Below are positions 1 through 6,155 of a stretch of DNA of 6,471 nucleotides, piece by piece. Where the stretch lies: the NCBI GenBank assembly GCA_003508755.1, contig DNTK01000353.1, positions 1 through 6,471 of the forward strand, read 5' to 3'. Each line of letters opens with the position of its first letter. The first letter of the stretch is position 1. The stretch comes from Bacteroidales bacterium (GTDB lineage: Bacteria > Bacteroidota > Bacteroidia > Bacteroidales > UBA10428). The notes beneath the pieces were generated by a model. That model did not search any database. It was not told the origin of the DNA and worked only from the letters and a program-made list of their open reading frames with translations. Made by a program: the position numbers and the translations under genes.

Positions 1-566
1 GTAATATCCCTTGAAAAGCAGGCAACCCCAACAAATTCGTTGTTTAGTTTTATGGGATTAAAGGATGTTTCTGTATAATTTGGGACACCCTTAATGTCAA
101 ACCGATCGGTTATGGAAAATTGTTCGCCCTTAAGTGCACGTTGATAGCGCCCCCTCCAAATTGATTTTAATGGTTCGGGCAAACTAATAAGCACACTCAC
201 GCCTTCCTTAAGAGAAACACCAAAGGCGGTTTTGTAATTGTTTACAAAATTTGAGTTAATGGTTTTTATCTGCAACTTTTCGTTAACCGACCAAATGGAG
301 TCATTTGTATTTTCAATTTGACTTATCAGGTTCGCTTTATTTTCATGGAGTCTTTGTTGAACTTTTAGAAGTTCATTGACTGATCCTTTTGAACCTGTAG
401 TGTGAATTAGTTCATTATACAAGCGCTCTAGCCGACAAATATGCTTGTCGATTGCGGCAATAGTATCATCGCTGGAATGTTTTTTTACGCCCTCAATTTC
501 AGCCTTTAGCTGACTAAAGAGCGATAAAATAGTGTCGTTTATTTCAATTGCCCCGGCTGAGCCCAT
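1..566 (-). CDS. PAS-domain signalling protein, N-terminal part (probably a sensor histidine kinase), cut by the window edge
   Basis: An open frame runs from an ATG at 566 off the left edge, giving 188 complete codons with no stop. Residues about 10-88 are rich in charged residues and Leu in heptad-like spacing (LERLYNEL, NELLKVQQRL), which suggests a coiled-coil or helical linker. Residues about 83-188 read as a PAS domain: IENTNDSIWSVNEKLQI, then FVNNYKTAFG, and a closing strand FVGVACFSRDI, the usual PAS C-terminal beta strand that leads into a signalling helix. There is no signal peptide or membrane segment, so the visible part is probably cytoplasmic. In Bacteroidota this layout usually continues into more PAS domains or a histidine kinase core, but that part lies outside the window, so 'kinase' is inference. 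An in-frame TAA lies 26 codons upstream of this ATG with no other ATG between, which supports the start. The gene appears to have its own promoter upstream. Confidence 0.75.
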   Translation of the reverse strand, partial: MGSAGAIEINDTILSLFSQLKAEIEGVKKHSSDDTIAAIDKHICRLERLYNELIHTTGSKGSVNELLKVQQRLHENKANLISQIENTNDSIWSVNEKLQIKTINSNFVNNYKTAFGVSLKEGVSVLISLPEPLKSIWRGRYQRALKGEQFSITDRFDIKGVPNYTETSFNPIKLNNEFVGVACFSRDI

Positions 567-694
567 ATTGTAAAAATTTAAAGCTTTTTTCGATGGAATG
601 AATTTGTAGTAAATGATACAAATAGCATAGAAAAACTTTAGTTATATATGTGGGGTAGACTGGTGATGAAAAAGGTTTTGACAATTGTTTCATT

Positions 695-728
695 TAAAGT
701 TATGACATTCTAAACACAATAGCAACAA
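695..728 (-). promoter_or_regulatory. Candidate Bacteroidota-type promoter for the PAS-domain gene
   Basis: On the minus strand a TTGTTG (728-723) is followed, 20 bases after the second TTG, by TAACTTTA (702-695). That matches the TAnnTTTG -7 element of the Bacteroidetes primary sigma factor at all positions but the last, and the spacing fits the usual 19-21 bases. It would give a leader of roughly 120 bases before the ATG at 566. It sits just downstream of the terminator hairpin of the preceding gene, where a new transcription unit should start. Found by eye; no scoring was run. Confidence 0.42.
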
Positions 729-762
729 GTTTTTAAGCATAAATGTTTAAATTAAAATATAC

Positions 763-787
763 TGCCCCGGCAATTTTTGCCAGGGCA
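763..787 (-). terminator. Probable intrinsic terminator of the four-repeat secreted protein gene
   Basis: The arms 763-772 and 778-787 form a 10-bp GC-rich stem around a 5-base loop. The single non-Watson-Crick position is a G-U wobble when read as minus-strand RNA, but an A-C mismatch on the plus strand. The structure therefore favours leftward transcripts. It lies about 35 bases past the stop codon at 823 and is followed on the minus strand by a T-rich stretch (GTATATTTTAATTT). The T run is not continuous, so termination efficiency cannot be judged. Confidence 0.65.
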
Positions 788-822
788 ATACATGAAAACT
801 TAACAAAACTATTCTCTGTATG

Positions 823-2517
823 TTATTTCGAGTTTTCTTCGATGCTTTCTTTTAATCCAAGAATTAAGTTGCGTGCGAGGTCAATATCGTTTGCATATAT
901 GTTTATTTTATTGGTGTAATTTTGTAATTCACCATCTTCGTAGGTCTTAATTACTTTAGCATTGTAATTTGTATTCAGAACAATCGAAAGTTCTTTACCC
1001 TTAATGTCATATTCGACACTATTTGGATTGAGGTCAGAAAGGTTAAACTCATAAATATACTCCACACTTTTCTTTTCGGTAATTTCGGTGATAGTCAAAC
1101 GCAGTTTATTGTGATCAGCACTTTCTATGCGTTCCAGTTTTTGATTAATTGTTTTGGCTTCAAAAGTTACTTCCACAGTATGCTCGATTAACCAGCTTAC
1201 TTTGGCTGCAAGATTATCTTCCGGAACAAGACGAACAATAGCTGCTTCACAAAGCGGGATCCCCTTCTTAAGGGCATGCATAATTAGGCGGGCATTTTCT
1301 CCGTCATCGCATAAGATACTTCCATCATCATCGAAGTTTTGCTGTTCCTGGTCTTTGTACGCTTTAATTAATTTGTATCCGCCTTTTGTTTGGAAAACAA
1401 TCTGGAATTTTTTACCCAGAATCTTATAATCCAAAGAGTGCTCGTTGATATCGGAAAGGTTAAATTCAAACGAACTCTCAGTTTTCTTTTTCATGTCGTC
1501 TACCACAACATCAAGTTTTGCTTTACAATCATTGTTGATTTTTTGGGTGTTGGTAACATCATTTATGATCACTTCCTTTACCTCAGTACTGAGCAATGAG
1601 GTAGCATCTTGCACACTGTTTATTTGTGGCAACGCATTTGAAACTTCCTGTTCGGCAAGGGGTATTATTTTATCTAAAATATATTTTAAGTCGCGCGCAT
1701 TTTCTACACTGTACGCAAGAATTTTAAGATCATAATTATAATTTCCCTGTTCACCGTCTATGTAAGTTTTTATTAACTTTTGCTTTCTGTTTGTCTCAAA
1801 TTCAACGGAGAAGTAGGCTCCGCTAATTTTAAAATTCAGTGAATTTGGATTGATATCGGCCAGGTTGAATTGATACCGGGTACTTTTCGTCAACTTGGAA
1901 GTGGTTTCAACTACTTCTAAATTCACCGCGCCCTTTGTCGTTTTATCTACCTGCAGAATTTGCTGATGTGTTTTATCACTAACGGTTACATCTCCAATGT
2001 TATCGACCAGCCAGGTTAATTGTTCGTCGTAGGTTTCAAGGTTAAACCTGTTTTTCATGATCTCTTTTGCTACCGGAATCACTGCCAGCACCTTTTCCTT
2101 TATGGCTCGGGCATTATCAATGTTCTCGGCATATATTTTTACAATATTTTCGTACCCGTCAAACTCACCGTCTTTGGTGCAACTAATTAATTTCTGGTCG
2201 TTTTCGACTTTCAGTTGAACGAATATTTTTTCTTTTTCCGTAACCTCTCTCACCATAATCGGGTCAAGATCAGCAAAGTTTAGCTTGTTGTTGTATTTTA
2301 CCTGATTGCCTTTTTGATCAATCGTGGTAAGTACAAAATCGATAACACCGGGCTGTTCAATGTTTATCTCTTGCTCGTAAACCAGTTTGGCACTGTTAAC
2401 GGTTTTTATTTCTCCCTGCAAAGCTGTAATAAGGCTGTTGAATTGATCATCCTGGCTTTGTGCAAGGCTAAATACAGATAGTAAGGCAATAATAAAAATG
2501 ATGGTTTTACTTTTCAT
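823..2517 (-). CDS. Secreted protein with four tandem copies of an unrecognised domain of about 137 residues
   Basis: The 564-residue product starts with a Sec signal peptide (MKSK, hydrophobic stretch IIFIIALLSVFSLA, likely cleavage near residue 20-22). There is no lipobox Cys, so it is predicted to be periplasmic or exported. The rest is four divergent repeats, roughly 24-158, 159-297, 298-432 and 433-564. Landmarks recur in register: an N-F/L-A/S-D-I/L motif with its Asp at 83, 221, 356 and 495; a KLI-like motif at 109, 247, 382 and 521; and an NAR-like motif (NAR, NAR, NAR, LAR) at 135, 273, 408 and 547. The spacings are 138, 135 and 139 each time. The rough consensus is FNLxDINPNS, then a strand pair, KLIKxYxDGE, Q-x-N-Y, IYAxxxxNARxL, and a C-terminal helix. 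Unit 1 is the most diverged. I do not recognise the family and assign no function. Repeated carbohydrate- or protein-binding modules are only a guess. No neighbour is in the same transcription unit. Confidence 0.9.
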   Translation of the reverse strand: MKSKTIIFIIALLSVFSLAQSQDDQFNSLITALQGEIKTVNSAKLVYEQEINIEQPGVIDFVLTTIDQKGNQVKYNNKLNFADLDPIMVREVTEKEKIFVQLKVENDQKLISCTKDGEFDGYENIVKIYAENIDNARAIKEKVLAVIPVAKEIMKNRFNLETYDEQLTWLVDNIGDVTVSDKTHQQILQVDKTTKGAVNLEVVETTSKLTKSTRYQFNLADINPNSLNFKISGAYFSVEFETNRKQKLIKTYIDGEQGNYNYDLKILAYSVENARDLKYILDKIIPLAEQEVSNALPQINSVQDATSLLSTEVKEVIINDVTNTQKINNDCKAKLDVVVDDMKKKTESSFEFNLSDINEHSLDYKILGKKFQIVFQTKGGYKLIKAYKDQEQQNFDDDGSILCDDGENARLIMHALKKGIPLCEAAIVRLVPEDNLAAKVSWLIEHTVEVTFEAKTINQKLERIESADHNKLRLTITEITEKKSVEYIYEFNLSDLNPNSVEYDIKGKELSIVLNTNYNAKVIKTYEDGELQNYTNKINIYANDIDLARNLILGLKESIEENSK

Positions 2518-2619
2518 GACTAGCTGGTAATTAAAAGATTTATAGTATACAAGTTATAACTTTTGCTTTGATTGAAAAAATAATACTGGTCGGGGATTTC
2601 AGGTAAGGATCAAAAGCAT

Positions 2620-2652
2620 AAAGGCACAAAAAACAATTTCTTTTGTGCCTTT
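2620..2652 (-). terminator. Perfect 12-bp hairpin, probable terminator of the outer-membrane protein gene
   Basis: AAAGGCACAAAA (2620-2631) and TTTTGTGCCTTT (2641-2652) are exact reverse complements separated by a 9-base loop. The stem has an AT-rich base and apex with a GC core. It lies about 50 bases past the stop codon of the gene ending at 2701, and before the start of the next minus-strand gene at 2517. The A/T arms supply T runs on either strand, but the flanks are not strong T tracts. It could also act as an RNA 3'-end stabiliser. Confidence 0.65.
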
Positions 2653-2670
2653 GTTGTTAGTTCTTATTTT

Positions 2671-2691
2671 TTAGACTATATGATAGTCTAA
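2671..2691. repeat. Perfect 9-bp inverted repeat with 3-base centre
   Basis: TTAGACTAT (2671-2679) and ATAGTCTAA (2683-2691) are exact reverse complements around ATG. It begins 9 bases past the stop codon at 2701 and about 20 bases before the 12-bp hairpin at 2620-2652. It is AT-rich and, on the minus strand, is followed by A residues rather than T, so it does not look like an intrinsic terminator alone. It could be a second 3'-UTR hairpin or a protein-binding palindrome. Confidence 0.55.
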
Positions 2692-2700
2692 GTAGTAATA

Positions 2701-3297
2701 TTATAATTCGGTGAAGAAGTAGGTAGCAGAAATAAGGAATACATTATTGTGCATATCACCTTTTCCATTGGGCGAAATATCATTTAATCCCCATGAAAAA
2801 CCTAAACCAACTTGTAGGTTTTCAATAATTTCCACACCTGCTTCAAGGTGGAAAGCAAACTCAAGTCTTTTAGCATTATCATCATCACCAGAACCCCATT
2901 TAATGTCTGTGCTGTTATTATCATCTTTATATTTTCCGGCAAGACCAATACCAACATCAAATCCTGTTTTACCATAAATAATAAAATCGCCTAAGTCATA
3001 TTTATAAAGACCATGTAAAGGAATCTCAAGATAAGTTGCGGAAAGTTTTACATCATTATCATATTTGCCACCTTTATTAGTAATAATAAGACCACTTTGG
3101 GCAAATATATTATCTGTGAAACCCATTTCGCCGACACCTCCCAAATGGATTCCTAATTTAGAGTCGGAATCAGGACCATCAGCTACCACTTTAGCGACAT
3201 TAAGTCCACCTTTGGCACCAACCCTGATTTGAGCTTCGACATTCGTCACTGCAAATACAAACAGAACAACAACTAAACTAATTAAAACTTTTCTCAT
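2701..3297 (-). CDS. Outer-membrane beta-barrel protein (PorT-like, OMP_b-brl_2 type)
   Basis: The 198-residue product has a Sec signal peptide (MRKVLISLVVVLFVFAVTNVEA, likely cleaved before Gln23). The mature chain is an alternating, Gly- and aromatic-rich beta pattern typical of small Bacteroidota outer-membrane barrels. It opens with the family's usual first strand (RVGAKGGLNVAKV, 25-37), has the hallmark strand YLEIPLHGLYKY (89-100), then YGKTGFDVGIGLAG (108-121) and LEAGVEIIENLQVGLGFSWG (151-170), and ends in an aromatic-rich strand (ATYFF). Asp/Asn-rich loops (126-143) would face outward. The length is normal for the family. Members are abundant in this phylum and mostly have no defined substrate, so only the location and fold can be stated. 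It appears to be monocistronic, with a 183-base gap carrying hairpins on its 3' side and a divergent gap on its 5' side. Confidence 0.85.
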   Translation of the reverse strand: MRKVLISLVVVLFVFAVTNVEAQIRVGAKGGLNVAKVVADGPDSDSKLGIHLGGVGEMGFTDNIFAQSGLIITNKGGKYDNDVKLSATYLEIPLHGLYKYDLGDFIIYGKTGFDVGIGLAGKYKDDNNSTDIKWGSGDDDNAKRLEFAFHLEAGVEIIENLQVGLGFSWGLNDISPNGKGDMHNNVFLISATYFFTEL

Positions 3298-3736
3298 GAT
3301 AAGGTAATTTAAAATGGTTAAAATTTTCTGGTTTTGATATGCTTAATTTGGCATCAATTATAATTTTAATGCACTAATAGCTAAAATATAAAAAATTATG
3401 CAAGAACTTACGTGGTGAATATTAAAACCATATAAACTTTGATTTACAATAGGTTTTTCTTGGTAAACAGCACTTTTTTAGTAATTGACACTTTTATCAG
3501 TCGCTATATTCTAAGGCTAAGAGATGTGCCAAAGATTTTTTTACATACGTGTTTTGCTGCTAAAACACCGATGAAAGCAATGGTCTTAGGCACAATTCTT
3601 GAGCATACCGTAAATTTTAAAGTTTCAACAAATTCACCCTCGTGTTTGAGGAGTGTGTTCTTTTCCAATCCTGACAAAAATTTCTTTTTTTCAGCCTGCA
3701 ACATGCTATCTTGTTGTGCAAAACACACTTTGAAAA
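3298..3736. other. Divergent intergenic region between the OMP and glutaminase genes
   Basis: No confident gene occupies these 439 bases. The left 120 or so bases are very AT-rich and probably carry the OMP gene promoter. On the minus strand, TATAATTG (3362-3355) and TATATTTT (3390-3383) each match TAnnTTTG at seven of eight positions. Neither has a TTG at the expected distance, so no single promoter is called. The right half has a more balanced composition and contains the doubtful minus-strand ORF at 3504-3704. I could not find a convincing promoter for the glutaminase: the stretch just before its ATG has TTTG but lacks a preceding TA. Confidence 0.5.
3504..3704 (-). CDS. Possible small protein of 66 residues, unrecognised
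   Basis: From an ATG at 3704 to a TAG at 3504 the frame encodes a Lys-rich N-terminal half (MLQAEKKKFLSGLEKN) followed by a more hydrophobic C-terminal half (TIAFIGVLAAKHVCKKIFG, about 43-61). The codons used (GAA, AAA, TTT, GTT, ATT) fit the neighbouring genes. The frame stays open upstream into the glutaminase coding region on the other strand, so the true start is uncertain; the internal ATG is chosen because it avoids that overlap. The same bases are also open on the plus strand, which weakens the case. There is no similarity I can name. It may be a genuine small protein, the remnant of a longer gene, or chance. Confidence 0.28.
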   Translation of the reverse strand: MLQAEKKKFLSGLEKNTLLKHEGEFVETLKFTVCSRIVPKTIAFIGVLAAKHVCKKIFGTSLSLRI

Positions 3737-4651
3737 ATGGAGTACAATCAAATACTGGAGGAGATACAGCTGGAATTAACCAGCTACAAAGGATTGGGTA
3801 AACTACCCGATTATATTCCTGAACTTGCCCAAGTTGATTCGGATAAGTTTGGCTGCTCAATTGTTACTGTGGAACATAAGAAACATCAGATTGGAGACGT
3901 TCTACAAAAGTTCTCGATACAAAGTATTTCGAAGGTGTTTACACTTGCAATGGCTTTATCGTTCGAAGGGAAAGACCTCTGGCAGCGAGTAGGTGTTGAG
4001 CCGTCGGGTTCTGCATTTAACAGCATTGTTCAGCTTGAATATGAAAAGGGTATTCCCAGAAATCCGTTTATTAATGCAGGAGCATTGGTTATTGCCGATG
4101 TGCTTCTAAGCCGGATAAATAATCCAAAGGCCAAATTACTTGAATTCATTAACATGCTGGCAGGAGGATCACATATCGATATTAACATTGACGTATATGT
4201 TTCTGAAAAGAATACCAGTGCAATGAACACTTCACTTGCGCATATGCTCAAGGCTTACGGAAATATTAATAACGATATAAACGCAGTACTCGATTTTTAC
4301 TTTTTTCAGTGTGCCATCGAAATGTCTTGTGAGGAACTTTCGTTTGCTCTTTTACCATTTGCCGATCATACTACATGTTTTAATTATGCCGGTATTAGTT
4401 TGTCGGCCAGTCGGGTAAAACGAATAAATGCAATAATGCTTACCTGTGGGTTTTATGATGAATCGGGAGAGTTCTCTTTTAAAGTGGGGTTACCTGGCAA
4501 AAGTGGCGTGGGTGGAGGTATTGTGGCTGTGCATCCGAACAAATACAGTGTGGCGGCATGGAGCCCGTTATTAAATGAAAAAGGAAATTCTGTTATGGGA
4601 ATGAAGGCATTGGAACTACTCACCACAAAAACAGGATTATCGGTCTTCTAA
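3737..4651 (+). CDS. glsA: Glutaminase (GlsA family)
   Basis: This enzyme hydrolyses L-glutamine to L-glutamate and ammonia in the cytoplasm. The 304-residue length matches the bacterial family (about 300-310), and the sequence aligns along its whole length with E. coli YneH as I recall it. The serine beta-lactamase-like active site is visible: Ser63-x-x-Lys66 in FSIQSISKVF, the NPFINAGA block with Asn113, Asn164 in SAMN, Tyr188 in DFYFFQCA, Tyr240 in GFYDESGEF, and the KSGVGGG loop (255-261) with Val258. The start is secure, because an in-frame TGA lies two codons before the ATG. It is transcribed alone and converges on the acetyltransferase 23 bases downstream. No glutamate decarboxylase or antiporter genes are nearby, so a role in glutamate-dependent acid resistance is not indicated. 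One oddity is that the residue before Asn164 is Met, where the E. coli homologue has Arg. Confidence 0.95.
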   Translation: MEYNQILEEIQLELTSYKGLGKLPDYIPELAQVDSDKFGCSIVTVEHKKHQIGDVLQKFSIQSISKVFTLAMALSFEGKDLWQRVGVEPSGSAFNSIVQLEYEKGIPRNPFINAGALVIADVLLSRINNPKAKLLEFINMLAGGSHIDINIDVYVSEKNTSAMNTSLAHMLKAYGNINNDINAVLDFYFFQCAIEMSCEELSFALLPFADHTTCFNYAGISLSASRVKRINAIMLTCGFYDESGEFSFKVGLPGKSGVGGGIVAVHPNKYSVAAWSPLLNEKGNSVMGMKALELLTTKTGLSVF

Positions 4652-4674
4652 AACGCTTGTTCAGGTTTATGGAT

Positions 4675-5247
4675 TTATTTTTTGTTGATAAGATGGTAAT
4701 GCTTTTCGAAAAAAACAGCAATTAACTTCATAAATCCTTCTTTGTTTATCACATTTTCTGTAACAAAATAGTCTTTTACCTTTTTAAAACCTCTGTTGGT
4801 GTAGTTTTTTACTGCCAGCGGGTTGTCATATTCACAGGTATGCAGCCAAACTCTTTCAGGATTGAAAGTAAATGCGGAGTCAATGGCACACGAAAGAAAA
4901 TAACCTCCCAGTCCTTTTCCGGTAAAGGCCGGAAGAAGTCCAAAATACTTCACCTCAACATCATTACGATTTACAATAAGTTCAAAAAAGCCAATAAGTT
5001 GATTATCATGAAAGCCAAGGTAGTATTTATAACGCTTATCATTGCTGTAAGCTTCCCATTGCTCTTGATTCCACAGCAGGCGCTCGTACCATAAATACGG
5101 AAGTCCGACTCCCAGAAACAGCACATAATTGATGTATGCATCAGGTTTTATAAATTTCAACTCAATTTTTTCCTCAAAACCTGGCTTGGGCAAAAAATTT
5201 TCTCTGCCCCTAATTTCAAATTCGGAAGTGAATACTTCGTGTGTCAT
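4675..5247 (-). CDS. GNAT-family N-acetyltransferase
   Basis: The 190-residue product carries a GNAT fold. The strand VEVKYFGLLPAF (97-108) leads into the acetyl-CoA pyrophosphate loop TGKGLGG (109-115) and helix alpha-3. Then comes VWLHTCEYDNPLAVKNY (133-149), followed by the closing TNRGFKKVKDY (150-160), where NY and the aromatic residues sit in the usual acceptor/CoA region. The N-terminal part (WYERLLWNQEQWEAY, 53-67) and the motifs YFGLLP and HTC-x-x-D-x-P-A match a subgroup of small bacterial GNAT proteins whose substrate is not known to me. The acetylated molecule is therefore unassigned. The ATG lies 11 bases after the stop of the lipoprotein gene, so the two are probably co-transcribed. 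It has no signal peptide and should be cytoplasmic. Confidence 0.88.
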   Translation of the reverse strand: MTHEVFTSEFEIRGRENFLPKPGFEEKIELKFIKPDAYINYVLFLGVGLPYLWYERLLWNQEQWEAYSNDKRYKYYLGFHDNQLIGFFELIVNRNDVEVKYFGLLPAFTGKGLGGYFLSCAIDSAFTFNPERVWLHTCEYDNPLAVKNYTNRGFKKVKDYFVTENVINKEGFMKLIAVFFEKHYHLINKK

Positions 5248-5258
5248 ACCCGCCTGAA

Positions 5259-5825
5259 TTACTTTCTGGAGGGTTTAACCGGATAGGGTTGCATTATTTT
5301 GGCTACAGCGTAATTTATTACCCGTTCCTGACTGCGGGTGTTTTCTTGTACAGTTCCCATTCCTACACTTTCCCAGATTAGCTCTTCTCTATTGGGATCA
5401 AACACTGAAATAATCAGAGTACCAACAGTATATTGAGTGTCTGTGTAAGTTGTTGTTGAGTGCCCCATTCCCCAACCATAACCGGGGCCATAACCGTAAT
5501 ATCCACCCCATCCACCACCATAATGATGGGTGTGCGCAGTTGTTTTTGTTTTTTCCTCTGAAACAATATACAGCGAAACAATCATATCTCCGCCTTCTTT
5601 TACCACGCTTATGCCACGCTTAGCAAATTCGTTGGCAAATGCCTGTTCAATTCTTGATTTGTCAAACGGGTTTAAGATAACATCGCTGTTTTCGGCCCAA
5701 CCATAAAACTCAAGTGTTTTGTATTGAGTAAAATCAACAGAGGGATCAGAATCACTGACAACTTGCAGGCTGCTGCAAGATGCAGCCAGTAATAGAATAA
5801 CGAGTAGGAATGTATAGTTCTTCAT
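5259..5825 (-). CDS. DUF4136-type lipoprotein
   Basis: The 188-residue product begins with a lipoprotein signal peptide (MKNYTFLLVILLLAASC) whose lipobox ends at Cys17, so it should be lipid-anchored in the cell envelope. The mature part follows the DUF4136 pattern: VDFTQYKTLEFYGW (30-43), then NPFDKSRIEQAFANEFAKRG (52-71), with a beta strand MIVSLYIV (81-88) and a C-terminal TLIISVFDPNREELIWES (136-153) followed by a helix. An insert at about 98-122 is strikingly rich in Gly, Tyr and Trp and is flanked by His (HTHH at 98-101, His122). Such Gly/Tyr-rich inserts occur in relatives and may be flexible. The molecular function of the family is not known to me. It begins a probable two-gene unit with the acetyltransferase and lies 122 bases after the FeoB-associated gene. 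Confidence 0.87.
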   Translation of the reverse strand: MKNYTFLLVILLLAASCSSLQVVSDSDPSVDFTQYKTLEFYGWAENSDVILNPFDKSRIEQAFANEFAKRGISVVKEGGDMIVSLYIVSEEKTKTTAHTHHYGGGWGGYYGYGPGYGWGMGHSTTTYTDTQYTVGTLIISVFDPNREELIWESVGMGTVQENTRSQERVINYAVAKIMQPYPVKPSRK

Positions 5826-5868
5826 GATTTATGTATTATTTAAATTTTGCTGGTGAGGTTAGTACTTT

Positions 5869-5876
5869 AAAAGTTA
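5869..5876 (-). promoter_or_regulatory. Weak candidate -7 element upstream of the DUF4136 lipoprotein
   Basis: Read on the minus strand this is TAACTTTT, seven of eight matches to TAnnTTTG and nearly the same as the -7 candidate at 695-702. It lies about 44 bases before the ATG at 5825, a plausible leader length. There is no TTG at the expected upstream distance, so the call rests on this one element and on the need for a promoter in the 122-base gap. Confidence 0.22.
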
Positions 5877-5947
5877 TTTTTCTCAGACTTCTATATCTGT
5901 TTAGGATGAAGGTTGAGGATAAATAACACGATATTTTTATTTAAGGT

Positions 5948-6145
5948 CTACCGTAATTCCAGATTTTTATGCATTGATTTCTTGTTGTTTTTGAGTAGTA
6001 CTTTTTTTATATCGGTTTTAGCTGAGCAGCCACAATTATCTCCACATATGGAGGTGGTTTTTTTTCGAAGTGCGTGCACAATGCTCCATACAGCATATGC
6101 TGCAGCACTAAAAACAATTATTAAAACAATTATGTCCTGTATCAT
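5948..6145 (-). CDS. FeoB-associated Cys-rich membrane protein
   Basis: The 65-residue product has one N-terminal membrane helix (IIVLIIVFSAAAYAVWSIVHAL, about 5-26), a short basic turn (RKK), then a Cys cluster C34-x-x-x-C38-x-C40 and a Lys-rich tail. This matches the small FeoB-associated family (PF12669 type) found next to feoB in Bacteroidota and Firmicutes. It is thought to assist ferrous iron uptake, perhaps by handling Fe2+ on the cytoplasmic side, though the mechanism is not established. The ATG follows the feoB stop codon by 10 bases, so the two are almost certainly one operon. The Cys cluster, the topology and the position next to feoB all agree. Confidence 0.85.
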   Translation of the reverse strand: MIQDIIVLIIVFSAAAYAVWSIVHALRKKTTSICGDNCGCSAKTDIKKVLLKNNKKSMHKNLELR

Positions 6146-6155
6146 TTCTCAAAGG

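Noticed and set aside
666..713. 15-codon plus-strand frame starting MKKVLTIV, resembling the start of a signal peptide
   Set aside because: It stops after 15 residues, has no continuation in another frame that I can follow, and overlaps the candidate minus-strand promoter; most likely chance.
1154..1735. Overlapping plus-strand frames of 69-96 codons
   Set aside because: They lie wholly inside the repeat-protein gene on the other strand, whose signal peptide and four-fold internal repeat prove the minus frame is the coding one.
3439..3801. 120-codon plus-strand frame in the divergent gap
   Set aside because: It runs into the start of the well-supported glutaminase in another frame, its product (several Cys, FFF and mixed runs) resembles no family, and it mirrors the opposite-strand frame at 3504-3704.
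4030..4251. 73-codon minus-strand frame
   Set aside because: It lies inside the glutaminase, across its conserved NPFINAGA region; a shadow of real coding.
4652..4674. Possible bidirectional terminator between the convergent glutaminase and acetyltransferase genes
   Set aside because: The 23-base gap shows no hairpin of useful length; the T-rich stretch just beyond belongs to the acetyltransferase C-terminal codons.
4840..5094. 84-codon plus-strand frame with a hydrophobic C-terminal end
   Set aside because: It lies antisense within the acetyltransferase, covering its acetyl-CoA loop; no independent support.
5865..5876. Short palindrome-like ACTTTAAAAGT
   Set aside because: Arms of only five bases in AT-rich DNA are expected by chance; it overlaps the weak -7 candidate and adds no evidence.
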